Assembly (NCBI GenBank): GCA_965263455.1 | Contig: CBDHHN010000004.1 | Location: 186,001 to 250,000 of the forward strand | Origin: CADEDH01 sp965263455 | GTDB taxonomy: Bacteria > Actinomycetota > Acidimicrobiia > Acidimicrobiales > SZUA-35 | DNA length: 64,000 bases | Direction of reading: 5' to 3' | In this document: in pieces, positions 1 to 7,850 of the stretch | Numbering within the stretch: the first letter of the stretch is position 1 | Layout: each line of letters opens with the position of its first letter | The notes under the pieces: generated by a model | Databases searched by the model: none | Told to the model about the DNA's origin: nothing | Seen by the model: the letters and a program-made list of their open reading frames with translations, nothing else | Made by a program: the position numbers and the translations under genes

Positions 1-63
1 CGGCCGGGGTGGCACCGGGAACGGCCGGCCGAGCCCGCAACCCCCGGAGCCTGAGGAGGGTCG

Positions 64-516
64 ATGCAGATCACCTTCCGCCGACTCGACCCGAAGTCCC
101 ACGAGGTGACGGTCGTCCGGGCCGACGGCACGACCGAGTCCCTCACGGCCGAGACCCGCAGTCTCCTGCCCCACGACCTGGCCCACCTGGCCGTCGAGGC
201 CGAGCTCGGCACGGTCGACGGCTACTTCGGGCGAGTGGCCGCCGGCGCCTCGATCGAGGGCACGTGGCCCGACGACGACCGCACCGACCGGCTGATGGCG
301 ATCGAGGGTCTGGCCGCCCGGGTCCAGAGCCTGTGGTCGGCCGGGACCCCGGTCGACCGATGGCCCGACGAGGTGGCCCGGGCCGCGGTCGAGGTCGACG
401 TCCAGGCCCGGCCGTCCGAGGTGGTGCTGGCCGGGATCCACGAGCGTCTCCGCCGCCTCCACGGCCACTGGAACGCCACCCCGTTCGGCCGTCCGATGAC
501 GGTCGACTGGGTCTAG
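64..516 (+). CDS. Hypothetical protein, 150 aa
   Basis: I do not recognise this family. The product is acidic and soluble: no signal peptide, no hydrophobic segment, no Cys. The sequence is compatible with an alpha/beta N-terminal part followed by helices (roughly residues 75-140). The ATG is chosen because an AGGAGG Shine-Dalgarno sequence lies 4 nt upstream. It converges on the aldolase operon with only about 10 bp between the two stops. Codon use matches the neighbours, so it is probably real, but the function is unknown. Confidence 0.6.
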   Translation: MQITFRRLDPKSHEVTVVRADGTTESLTAETRSLLPHDLAHLAVEAELGTVDGYFGRVAAGASIEGTWPDDDRTDRLMAIEGLAARVQSLWSAGTPVDRWPDEVARAAVEVDVQARPSEVVLAGIHERLRRLHGHWNATPFGRPMTVDWV

Positions 517-526
517 CGGGTCGGCC

Positions 527-1318
527 TCAGTCGGCCAGATCGGGTTCGGCCGCCACGATCTCGTCCCAGAGGGGCTGAAACGACAGCCAGCCGAACCCCG
601 GCGACCCGAGCGCCCCGGCCAGCCCGCGGGCCGCGTCGGCCGGCCACCGGGCAGGCTTCCGCTCCGGTCCCGTCGCCGCCTCTACCAGGAGCTGGACCCG
701 ACAGGCCCGCTCGAAGCTGAGGAACCACCACGCCGCCTCGTCGATGGTGGCCCCGGTGGCGAAGATCCCGTGCCCCTCCTGGATGGCCACGGTGTGGGCC
801 CCGAAGGCAGCGGCGAAGTCGTCGGCCTCGGCCGCGTCGGCCGCCACCCGGGGATCGGTGATCACGGCCTGGCGCTCGAAGAACACGGCGGTGTCCTGGG
901 TCACCGGTTCGACCGGGCGCCCGAAGGCCGACCAGGCCGAACCGTGCACGGTGTGGGCGTGGCAGACCGCCACCACGTCGGGCCGGGCCCGGTGGACGGC
1001 GGCGTGGAGCCGAACCCCGACCGGGTTGACGGGAATCCGGCCGTGCAAGAGATTGCCCTCGTGGTCGATCTGGACCAGGTCCGACACCCGGATCCGACGG
1101 AACGAGATCCCCAGCGGGTTGGCCCACAGGCGATCGTGGTGCTCGGGGTCGCGGACGGTGACGTGGCCGAGCAGGCCCTCACTGTGTCCGGCCCGGCCGA
1201 ACAGACGGCACACGCCGGCCAGGCGCTCCAGACGGTGGCGGCGCTCCTCGTCGACGGTGTCGAACACCGGCGGGGTGCGGGTGGCGAAGCCCGACGGGGT
1301 GCGTGCGGTCTCGGTCAT
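527..1318 (-). CDS. Class II aldolase/adducin-family protein
   Basis: 263 aa covering one class II aldolase/adducin domain. Zinc-binding histidines are visible as H120 and H122 (CHAHT) and H183 (EGHG). The Glu that acts as catalytic base in fuculose-phosphate aldolases (usually a few residues before the conserved His of the SSE-x-P-x-H region) is not present; the segment reads PVGVRLH. This is common in the aldolase/decarboxylase-like subgroup that is annotated only by fold, so the substrate is unknown. The start is the ATG preceded by a GGGGAGG Shine-Dalgarno sequence; it overlaps the stop of the upstream acetyltransferase in an ATGA, so it is the third gene of a translationally coupled operon. 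Confidence 0.85.
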   Translation of the reverse strand: MTETARTPSGFATRTPPVFDTVDEERRHRLERLAGVCRLFGRAGHSEGLLGHVTVRDPEHHDRLWANPLGISFRRIRVSDLVQIDHEGNLLHGRIPVNPVGVRLHAAVHRARPDVVAVCHAHTVHGSAWSAFGRPVEPVTQDTAVFFERQAVITDPRVAADAAEADDFAAAFGAHTVAIQEGHGIFATGATIDEAAWWFLSFERACRVQLLVEAATGPERKPARWPADAARGLAGALGSPGFGWLSFQPLWDEIVAAEPDLAD

Positions 1319-1917
1319 GGCGGTGTCCTCCCCGGCCGCGCCCGAAGCCGGCCGTCTCCGGCCACGATGGCCCATCGTTCGTGATCCCGCCAGGCGCCGT
1401 CGATGAACAGGTAGGCCGGCGAGTACCCCTCCAGCCGGAAGCCCAGGGCCCGGACCAGGGCCGACGAGGCCACGTTGGCGGGTTGGATGTTGGCCTCCAG
1501 TCGGTGCAGACCCATCGTCTCGAAGGCGTGGGCCACCACCAGTGCCACGCCCTCCCGAAGCAGGCCCCGACCGGCGTGGGGCGCGAAGGCGTAGTAGCCC
1601 AGGTACCCCGACCGGAAGGCCCGTAGGACGATGTTGTTGACGTTGACCACGCCCACCAGGGGGCCCGACCCGGTTGGGCCTGCGCCGTCGGCTCCGTCCC
1701 CATCGGGCCGAGCTCGGAGGAGGAACCCGACCTGGTCCCGGCGGGCCAGGCGGCGCAGGTAGGCCTGATACCGGTCCGCGTTGTCGGGCGGGGCGACCCA
1801 GGGCCGATGGAGTGGGCGGGAGGCGTCCACCGCGGCCACGAACTCGGCCTCGGCCTCAGGGCCCGGCGTCCACAGCGCGACCCGGGGCCCCGACGCGATC
1901 GGGCCCGGGCCGACCAT
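1315..1917 (-). CDS. GNAT N-acetyltransferase, RimJ/RimL type
   Basis: 200 aa, one GNAT domain of the ribosomal-protein-acetyltransferase-like (RimJ/RimL) class. It shows the strand motif LGYYAFAPHAGRG, the acetyl-CoA pyrophosphate-binding segment GRGLLREG, and the C-terminal NVASSALVRALGF element typical of the family (N-x-x-S-x-x-v-x-x-x-L-G-F). The acceptor cannot be inferred. It starts at an ATG that shares one base with the stop of the Nudix gene (TGATG) and ends inside the aldolase start (ATGA), so the three genes should be translated together. The stretch around residues 70-85 is a Gly/Ala/Asp-rich insertion. Confidence 0.85.
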   Translation of the reverse strand: MVGPGPIASGPRVALWTPGPEAEAEFVAAVDASRPLHRPWVAPPDNADRYQAYLRRLARRDQVGFLLRARPDGDGADGAGPTGSGPLVGVVNVNNIVLRAFRSGYLGYYAFAPHAGRGLLREGVALVVAHAFETMGLHRLEANIQPANVASSALVRALGFRLEGYSPAYLFIDGAWRDHERWAIVAGDGRLRARPGRTPP

Positions 1918-2489
1918 CAGGGGGCCGGGGGTTCCGGCGGTGCCGGCCGCCACAGGTCGACGACGCGGCCGATGACCGACAGGGCCAGGGCGTGGGCGAT
2001 CTCGCCCGAGTGGGCGGCCGCAACCACCTCGGGCTCGGTCAGGTGCTCGACCCGGATGAGCTCCCCTGGGCCGGGTTCGGGCTCGGCCACCGGCTCCACC
2101 CCGGTGGCCAGCCAGTGGTGACACAGGTTGTCCTGGAAGGCGGGATTGGGCTGGACGGCGCCCAGATAGCGCCACTCCCCGCCCCCGTAGCCCGTCTCCT
2201 CCTGGAGTTCGCGCCGGATGGCGGTCCCCGAATCCTCGCCCTCGTCGACCATGCCACCCGGGGTCTCCAGGGTGGTGGCGCCCACCCCGAACCGGTACTG
2301 GCGGACCATGACATGCCGTCCATTGCCGTCGACGGCCACGCAGTTCACCCAGTCGACCGACTCCAGCACGATCCGATCGAACTCCCGGGCGGTGACCGGA
2401 TGGCGCATCCGATCGAACCGGGACCGGAACAGGCCGAGGTCCTCCCCCTCCCTGCTGCCCAGGCGTTCCCAATCGAGCGACTCGTCCAC
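1917..2489 (-). CDS. Nudix hydrolase, ADP-ribose pyrophosphatase-like
   Basis: 190 aa. The Nudix box fits G-x5-E-x7-R-E-U-x-E-E-x-G-U exactly, running from the Gly of GGMVDEGE to REL-x-EE-x-GY. The flanking ETPGG is typical of ADP-ribose/nucleoside-diphosphate-sugar pyrophosphatases, which hydrolyse the pyrophosphate bond. The start is GTG; a CAACCT box 6 nt upstream matches the leaderless pattern seen elsewhere in the window. It is the first gene of the Nudix-GNAT-aldolase operon. Linkage to an aldolase and an acetyltransferase suggests salvage or clean-up of a nucleotide-linked compound, but this is inference. Confidence 0.88.
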   Translation of the reverse strand: MDESLDWERLGSREGEDLGLFRSRFDRMRHPVTAREFDRIVLESVDWVNCVAVDGNGRHVMVRQYRFGVGATTLETPGGMVDEGEDSGTAIRRELQEETGYGGGEWRYLGAVQPNPAFQDNLCHHWLATGVEPVAEPEPGPGELIRVEHLTEPEVVAAAHSGEIAHALALSVIGRVVDLWRPAPPEPPAP

Positions 2490-2569
2490 CCCATCAGGTT
2501 GCCACGGGTCCCGGGCCGGGGCGGGAAACTCCCGGGTACGGCGGGGGCAGGGGGGCTACCGTGCCCGGC

Positions 2570-3163
2570 GTGACCAACCAGCGATCAACCGATCCCGCCG
2601 AGCCGGCCGGCCCGCCCTCCGACGTCGTGGTCCGCCCCATGGCCCCGGACGAGTTTGCGGCCATGCGCACCGTGGCGGTGGCCGCCTTCGACGACAACCC
2701 CGACATCGGTGTGCTGGTCGACGCCCTCCGAGAGTCGTGGGCGTGGCGGGACGACCTCGCCTTCGTGGCCGAGCGCAGGGGAGATCTGGTGGGCCAGGTG
2801 CTCTACACCCGCGCCCTCCTCGACACACCGGAGCGGCTGGTCGACGTGCTCGTCCTCAGCCCCATCGGGGTCCGACCCGATCTCCAGGGACAGGGCATCG
2901 GCGGCCGTCTGATCAACGAGACCCTGGCCCTGCTGGCCGATCGAGCCGAACGGCTGGTGTTCCTCGAGGGCAGCCCCCGCTACTACCCCCGTTTCGGGTT
3001 CGCGCCCGGGGGCGATCACGGGTTCCGGCGGCCGTCACTCCGTATCCCGCCCCCGGCCTTCCAGGTCCGGGCCGTCGGGCCGGGCCCCATCGACCCCGGC
3101 CTGAACGGAACCGTGGTCTATCCCGACGCCTTCTGGCGCACGGACTCGGTCGGCCTCCGCTGA
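2570..3163 (+). CDS. GNAT N-acetyltransferase (YhbS-like)
   Basis: About 197 aa, single GNAT domain. The acetyl-CoA loop is visible as VRPDLQGQGIGGRL (R/Q-x-x-G-x-G/A), and the C-terminal PRYYPRFGFAPG is typical of the YhbS-like group, which acts on small molecules or proteins that cannot be predicted. I prefer GTG 2570 over GTG 2561 because a TACCGT -10-like box ends 7 nt before it, which makes it leaderless; a G-run just before 2561 could instead be read as a ribosome site for the longer form (+3 aa). Divergent from the Nudix operon. Confidence 0.82.
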   Translation: MTNQRSTDPAEPAGPPSDVVVRPMAPDEFAAMRTVAVAAFDDNPDIGVLVDALRESWAWRDDLAFVAERRGDLVGQVLYTRALLDTPERLVDVLVLSPIGVRPDLQGQGIGGRLINETLALLADRAERLVFLEGSPRYYPRFGFAPGGDHGFRRPSLRIPPPAFQVRAVGPGPIDPGLNGTVVYPDAFWRTDSVGLR

Positions 3164-3233
3164 GGCCGGGCCGCCCGTGCTCCGGACCGGCGCCCCTTGC
3201 CGCCGGCGCCCCGGATCGTGGGACACTGGTCCG

Positions 3234-4016
3234 GTGGAGATCACCCGATTCGCCGCCCCGTTGGGGGCAACCGTCACCGGCGTCGACGTCCGGCACCTCG
3301 ACGACGAGACCTTCGCCGCCATCCAGGCCGCCTTCGCCCACCACCACGTGCTGGCGTTTCCCGGCCAGTCGCTGACCGCGGCCGAGCAGAAGGCCTTCGC
3401 CGCCCGCTGGGGCCCGCTGCAGCAGCACCCCTACAACGGCACGGCCGAACATCCGGAGGTCATGCGGTTGGAGAACCGGGGCAAGGCCAAGGACCCCAAC
3501 GAGCACTGGCACAGCGACATGAGCTACGAGCCGGTCCCCCCGAAGCTGACCATGCTCCACGCCCTGGAGGCACCCGACCTGGGGGGCGACACCGCCTTCG
3601 CCAACCAGCACCTGGCCTTCGAGACGTTGTCGCCCGATCTTCAGGCCATCCTCCGGGGCATGCGGGCCGTCCACAGCGCCGAGGACCTGGCCCGCCTCTA
3701 CCGGCAGGATCCGGCCGACGCCCCCCGGGCCGTGCACCCCGTCGTCCGACGCCATGAGGACCGGGGCGATGAGGCCCTGTACGTGTGCCGGGCGTTCACC
3801 CAGCGCTTCGACGGCTGGCGCCGGGCCGAGAGCCGGGGACTGCTGGAGTTCCTGTACGAGCATTCGGCCCGACCCGACTTCCAGGCCCGCCACCGGTGGC
3901 GGGCGGGCGACCTCGTGATGTGGGACAACCGGTCGGTCCTGCACTACGCCGTCCATGATCACGACGACGACCCCCGCACCATCCACCGGGTCCAGGTCCA
4001 GGGCCAGCCCACATGA
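3234..4016 (+). CDS. TauD/TfdA-family 2-oxoglutarate/Fe(II) dioxygenase
   Basis: 260 aa, full length for the TauD family. The iron ligands are clear: H93-x-D95 (HWHSD) and distal H237 (LHYAV), with R252 (HRV) as the 2-oxoglutarate carboxylate ligand. WDNR before the distal His is the family signature. These enzymes hydroxylate sulfonates, chlorophenoxy acids or related carboxylates; the substrate is not determined here. The start is GTG, with GACACT 6 nt upstream. The stop overlaps the ATG of the MBL hydrolase (ATGA), so the two products probably act in one pathway. Confidence 0.9.
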   Translation: MEITRFAAPLGATVTGVDVRHLDDETFAAIQAAFAHHHVLAFPGQSLTAAEQKAFAARWGPLQQHPYNGTAEHPEVMRLENRGKAKDPNEHWHSDMSYEPVPPKLTMLHALEAPDLGGDTAFANQHLAFETLSPDLQAILRGMRAVHSAEDLARLYRQDPADAPRAVHPVVRRHEDRGDEALYVCRAFTQRFDGWRRAESRGLLEFLYEHSARPDFQARHRWRAGDLVMWDNRSVLHYAVHDHDDDPRTIHRVQVQGQPT

Positions 4017-4954
4017 GCGGACACGGACACGACCACGATCACGGCCTGGAGCCGCCCCGGGTCGAAGAAGTGGCCGATCGGGTCTTCGCCTACATCCAGC
4101 CCGACGGCACCTGGTTCATCAACAACGCCGGGTTCCTGGTGGCCGACGACGGCATCGTGGCCGTCGACACGTGTTCCACCGAGAAGCGGACCCGGGCCTT
4201 CCTGGAGTCGGCCGCCGCCGTCAGCCCGGCCCCGGTCCGGACGGTGATCAACACCCACCATCACGGCGACCACACGCACGGCAACTACCTGACCCACCCG
4301 GCGACGATCGTGGCCCACGAGAATTGCCGGGAGCTGATGGTGGCCTCGGGTATCCAGCACTACCACGGCGTGTTCGAACAGGCCGACTGGGGCGACCTGG
4401 AGTTCGCGCCCCCCACCCTCACCTTCGACGACCGGGTCAATCTGTGGGTGGGCGACCTCCGGGTCGAGTTGCACTACATCGGCGGCGCCGCCCACACCAC
4501 CAATGACGTGGTGGCCTGGGTCCCCGAACGCAAGGCGCTCTTCGCCGGTGACCTGGTGTTCAACGGCGGCACGCCATTCGTGGTCATGGGCTCGGTGTCG
4601 GGGTCACTGACCGCGGTCGAGCGGCTCCGGGCCTTCGACGCCGACGTCATCATTCCCGGCCATGGCCCGGTCTGCACCCCGGCCGTGCTCGACGATCTGG
4701 CCGACTATTTCCGGTTCGTCCAGGCCACAGCGGCTGATGCCCACGCCTCGGGCACCCCGGCCCTGGAGGCGGCCCGCTCGATCGACCTGGGCCGCTTCGC
4801 CACCCTGACCGACCCGGAACGGATCGTGGGCAACCTGCACCGGGCGCTGTACGAGTTGAACGGCGGACCCGAGGGCGGCGCCATGGACCTGGCCGCCGCC
4901 ATCGGCGACATGGTGGCCTACAACGGCGGCCGGCCGCTGCGCTGCCTGGCCTGA
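4013..4954 (+). CDS. MBL-fold metallo-hydrolase
   Basis: 313 aa. Metal-site residues of the metallo-beta-lactamase fold are complete: H82-x-H84-x-D86-H87 in THHHGDH, H161 (GGAAH), D180 (AGDL) and H217 (GHG). The first 11 residues are His/Asp-rich (GHGHDHDH), possibly metal-buffering and not part of the fold. It resembles the large group of lactonase/hydrolase-like MBL proteins with a long C-terminal helical region. It is translationally coupled to the dioxygenase upstream and could hydrolyse its product; that is inference. Confidence 0.87.
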   Translation: MSGHGHDHDHGLEPPRVEEVADRVFAYIQPDGTWFINNAGFLVADDGIVAVDTCSTEKRTRAFLESAAAVSPAPVRTVINTHHHGDHTHGNYLTHPATIVAHENCRELMVASGIQHYHGVFEQADWGDLEFAPPTLTFDDRVNLWVGDLRVELHYIGGAAHTTNDVVAWVPERKALFAGDLVFNGGTPFVVMGSVSGSLTAVERLRAFDADVIIPGHGPVCTPAVLDDLADYFRFVQATAADAHASGTPALEAARSIDLGRFATLTDPERIVGNLHRALYELNGGPEGGAMDLAAAIGDMVAYNGGRPLRCLA

Positions 4955-4959
4955 CGCCG

Positions 4960-4984
4960 GGCTCGGGCTGAGGTGCCCGGAGCC
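4960..4984. terminator. Hairpin between convergent genes
   Basis: GGCTCGGGC (4960-4968) pairs with GCCCGGAGCC (4975-4984) with one bulged base, separated by a 6-nt loop. It lies between two convergent stops (4954 and 4994), so it could end transcription in both directions. There is no U-tract, as is usual in high-GC actinobacteria. Confidence 0.5.
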
Positions 4985-4993
4985 GGGCGGCCG

Positions 4994-7483
4994 TCACTCG
5001 TAGTCGACGATCTCCCCGGTCTGGAGGTCGATGCACTCCACGTTCTCGGGATTGATGACACCGTGGCCGGAGTCGGCCGGGGTGACGCACAGGCGCTCGG
5101 CCCCGGCCGGGGCGTTGGTCAGGTCGACGTTGGTCCCGGCGGTGCTGAACGGCGTCTCGGCCGTCAGCTGCCAGCTGCCCTGGGCCGTCTCCCCGAAACC
5201 CCGGTAGTTCGAGCCGACCTGGGTCGACCGGTAGATGTCGAAGAAGAAGTGGGCGTGGAAGTTGGTGAGCGACGGCTCGGCCCCGAAGTTGAAGGGCTCC
5301 CAGTCGACCAGGAACTCGCCGTCGGGTTGGACCTCGACGCCGTTGATGTGGGTGCACAGCCCGGCACAGGTGAACGGCGCCTCGGTCGTGGTCGTCGTCG
5401 GGGCCTCGGTCGTGGTCGTGGTCGGGGCCTCGGTCGTGGTCGTGGTCGGGGCGGCGGTGGAGGGTGTGGTGGCGATCCCGCCGTCCGTGCCGTCGCCGGA
5501 GCCGTCGACCGCGGTGGTGCCGGTGGCCTCCCCCTCCTCGCCCTCCCCGGCGACGACCTCGGCGTCGGGGTCATCACCCCCGAGCTGGGTCATGGCCAGC
5601 AGGCCCAGGACGACGATGCCGACCACGGCACCGATTCCGACGAGGAGGCCGATGTTGGAACTGGACGTGGAAGCGGCGCCGGCGGTGAAGGCGGCGGCCG
5701 ACTCGGCGGTCGCTCCCTGACCCTCAACCCCGGGAGCGTCTCCGGTCGGCGGGGCGGCCGGTTCCTCGGTCGTCGGGTTGGTCGCGCTCGGCCGCCCGGA
5801 TCCGCCGAAGGGCTGGGAGCGGACCACCTCGGCCGCGCCGGCAGCGGCCGCGGCGGCCGCACCGGCTTCGGGGCCCGGAGCCGAGGGCGCCGGTGTGTCG
5901 GCCACGGGCTGACCCGGGGCCGTCGGGGCGGGCATGGAGGGAGCCGGCATCGACGGGGCCGACGCCGACGGTGCTGCGGACTCGGGCGCCGCCGGAGCCG
6001 GCAGGGAGGGGGGTGGGGCGTCGAGGCCGACGGCCGGAGCAGCCGTGGTCTCGGCCGTGGGGGCCGGCATCCCGCTCGGAGCAGCCGTGGTCTCGGCCGT
6101 GGGAGCCGGCATCCCGCTCGGAGCAGCCGTGGTCTCGGCCGTGGGGCTCACCACGGTGGGTTGGGCGGGAGGAGCGGCCGGGGGCGGCAGATCGGCCACG
6201 GCGGGCTGCGCCTCCTCGGCGGCGGCCGCGGCTCCGGCGGCCGCGGCTGCGGCTCCGGCGGCCGCAGCTCCGGCGGCGACGCCCGCCGACGGCGAGGGCT
6301 GCGGCGCCTCTTCGACCGGGGCCACGACCGTGCCGCCGGTGGGCGGCGCCGGAGCGGCGGTGGTGGCCCGGACGTCGTCGGGCAGCGCGATCACACCGGT
6401 GACCTGGGCGAGATGGGCGCCGCCCGCATTGGCCGCGGCCCACGCCGCACCCTGAGCCACCGAATGCTTGGGGTGGGCGTCGACGGCCACGGGACGACCG
6501 AGTTCCCCGCCCACCATCTGACCCACCAGGGGGATGCGGCTGCTGCCGCCGACCAGGAGGATGAGGTCGATCTCGCTCATCTCCAGCGAGGCGCCCCGCA
6601 CCGCCCGCTCCAGCGAGGAGATCGAGTCGGCCAGGCTGGGGCGGATCATCTGCTCGAACTCGGCCCGGGTCAACCGGATGTCGGTGTGGAGTCCGGGCAG
6701 GACGACGGGAATGCTGACCTCGGTGTCGCCCGACAGGGCCTCCTTGGCCTCGACGCAGTCCCGCCGCAGCCGGGCCACCGAGGTGACGACCGACGGGTCG
6801 GAGGGGTCGAGTTGGTCGAGGGCGTCACCCAACGACTTGCGAACGAAGGCGAAGACCGCGGCGTCGAAGTCGATACCGCCCAGCCGCTCGATCCCTTCGG
6901 GGTCGCCCAACATGTCGAAGCCGTGGGACTTCTTGCGCAGGATGGCGGCGTCGAACGTGCCCCCGCCGAGGTCGAACACGGCAACCGTCATGCCGGGGTC
7001 GATGCGCTCCATGGTCGAATAGTGGATGGCGGCGGCCTCGGGCTCGGACAGGGTATGGACCTGCTCCAGGTTGGCCATCCGCACCGCCTGGTGCAGCAGG
7101 TCGAGCTTGTAGGGGCCCCAGTTGGCCGGATGGGTCACGGCGACCCGGGCCGGGGCCTCGCCCTCCCGCTCCGAGACCTTGGCGATCACCCACTCCAGGA
7201 GCCGGGCCGACAGCGACTCGGCCGAGTAGGGGCTGCCACCCAGGATCACGGGGGTGGGGTCACCGATGCGGCGCTTGAACTCACGGGCCACCCGCCCCGG
7301 GTTGGAGGCGGCCCGCCGGTTGGCCGCTTCGCCGGTCAGGATCTGATCGTCCTCGGTCAGGTAGATGACCGACGGAATGGTGGCCGAGCGGTTCCCCAAC
7401 TCGACGATCTGGGTCGCGCCACCCCGATGGGTGGCGGCGGCGGTGTACGTCGTCCCCAGATCGACACCAAGTTCGTATCCCAT
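4994..7483 (-). CDS. Membrane-anchored Hsp70-type ATPase with ectodomain
   Basis: 829 aa. Residues 1-365 form an Hsp70/actin-type nucleotide-binding domain: phosphate-1 motif DLGTTYTA (8-15), phosphate-2 motif DLGGGTFD (171-178), adenosine motif LLVGGSSRIP (309-318). The Hsp70 peptide-binding domain is missing. Instead comes a long Pro/Ala/Ser linker (about 375-605, with two 14-aa repeats and part of a third), one TM helix (about 611-632), an acidic and then Thr-rich linker (three TTTTTEAP-type repeats, 680-703) and a C-terminal domain (704-829) with four Cys (706, 710, 799, 817) that could form disulfides outside the cell. The topology is cytoplasmic ATPase and extracellular sensor-like domain. 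Role unknown; not a classical chaperone. The ATG has GTGAGG 8 nt upstream. Confidence 0.85.
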   Translation of the reverse strand: MGYELGVDLGTTYTAAATHRGGATQIVELGNRSATIPSVIYLTEDDQILTGEAANRRAASNPGRVAREFKRRIGDPTPVILGGSPYSAESLSARLLEWVIAKVSEREGEAPARVAVTHPANWGPYKLDLLHQAVRMANLEQVHTLSEPEAAAIHYSTMERIDPGMTVAVFDLGGGTFDAAILRKKSHGFDMLGDPEGIERLGGIDFDAAVFAFVRKSLGDALDQLDPSDPSVVTSVARLRRDCVEAKEALSGDTEVSIPVVLPGLHTDIRLTRAEFEQMIRPSLADSISSLERAVRGASLEMSEIDLILLVGGSSRIPLVGQMVGGELGRPVAVDAHPKHSVAQGAAWAAANAGGAHLAQVTGVIALPDDVRATTAAPAPPTGGTVVAPVEEAPQPSPSAGVAAGAAAAGAAAAAAGAAAAAEEAQPAVADLPPPAAPPAQPTVVSPTAETTAAPSGMPAPTAETTAAPSGMPAPTAETTAAPAVGLDAPPPSLPAPAAPESAAPSASAPSMPAPSMPAPTAPGQPVADTPAPSAPGPEAGAAAAAAAGAAEVVRSQPFGGSGRPSATNPTTEEPAAPPTGDAPGVEGQGATAESAAAFTAGAASTSSSNIGLLVGIGAVVGIVVLGLLAMTQLGGDDPDAEVVAGEGEEGEATGTTAVDGSGDGTDGGIATTPSTAAPTTTTTEAPTTTTTEAPTTTTTEAPFTCAGLCTHINGVEVQPDGEFLVDWEPFNFGAEPSLTNFHAHFFFDIYRSTQVGSNYRGFGETAQGSWQLTAETPFSTAGTNVDLTNAPAGAERLCVTPADSGHGVINPENVECIDLQTGEIVDYE
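5380..5451 (-). repeat. Three 24-bp tandem repeats (TTTTTEAP linker)
   Basis: Three head-to-tail copies of a 24-bp unit at 5380, 5404 and 5428, almost identical, encoding the Thr-rich extracellular stalk of the Hsp70-like membrane protein. A candidate for slippage length variation. Confidence 0.85.
6036..6146 (-). repeat. 42-bp tandem repeats in the Pro/Ala linker
   Basis: Two full copies (6036-6077, 6078-6119) and a 27-bp partial third copy of a 42-bp unit encoding AETTAAPSGMPAPT. The copies differ at about one position, so the duplication is recent. They lie in the cytoplasmic-side linker of the Hsp70-like protein. Confidence 0.85.
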
Positions 7484-7850
7484 TGCGGCCTCACGCTTTC
7501 CCTGGAAGCGCCGTCAGGCCCCGGCCGGGCTCGACGACCACGCTTCTCCCTCTCCAACGGCCGGTCCCACCGACCCGGTACAGCCCCCCAGCATAGATCC
7601 AGCCCGAAGGCGCCATGGCGCCGGGTAGCCACGGTGTCGTCGGTCCGTCATCGTCCGATCCAGCCGACCACGGCGCCGGCCCCGGGATCGGGCCCGGGAT
7701 CGGGTCCGGATGCGGTACGGGTGCGCGTCGGGGGCCGGACATGACATCGACCCTGGCCTGGCTCCGTCACCCCAGCGTTGCCGACCGGGCCGGGGTGACG
7801 ATCGCCACGTCGACTGGGTGACGGTCGTTCCGGCGGGCCAATATGGCGGC
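7484..7850. other. Divergent intergenic region with palindrome and tandem repeat
   Basis: No gene is supported here. The region separates the Hsp70-like gene (leftward) from the monooxygenase (rightward). It contains a perfect 14-bp palindrome GGCGCCATGGCGCC at 7609-7622 and a perfect 12-bp tandem repeat CCCGGGATCGGG at 7681-7692 and 7693-7704. CAATAT at 7839-7844, 6 nt before the monooxygenase ATG, is a plausible leaderless -10 box. Confidence 0.5.

Noticed and set aside
4973..7744. 923-codon plus-strand frame opposite the Hsp70-like gene
   Set aside because: Low-complexity Gly/Arg translation mirroring the codon bias of the real gene on the other strand; no start signal or domain.
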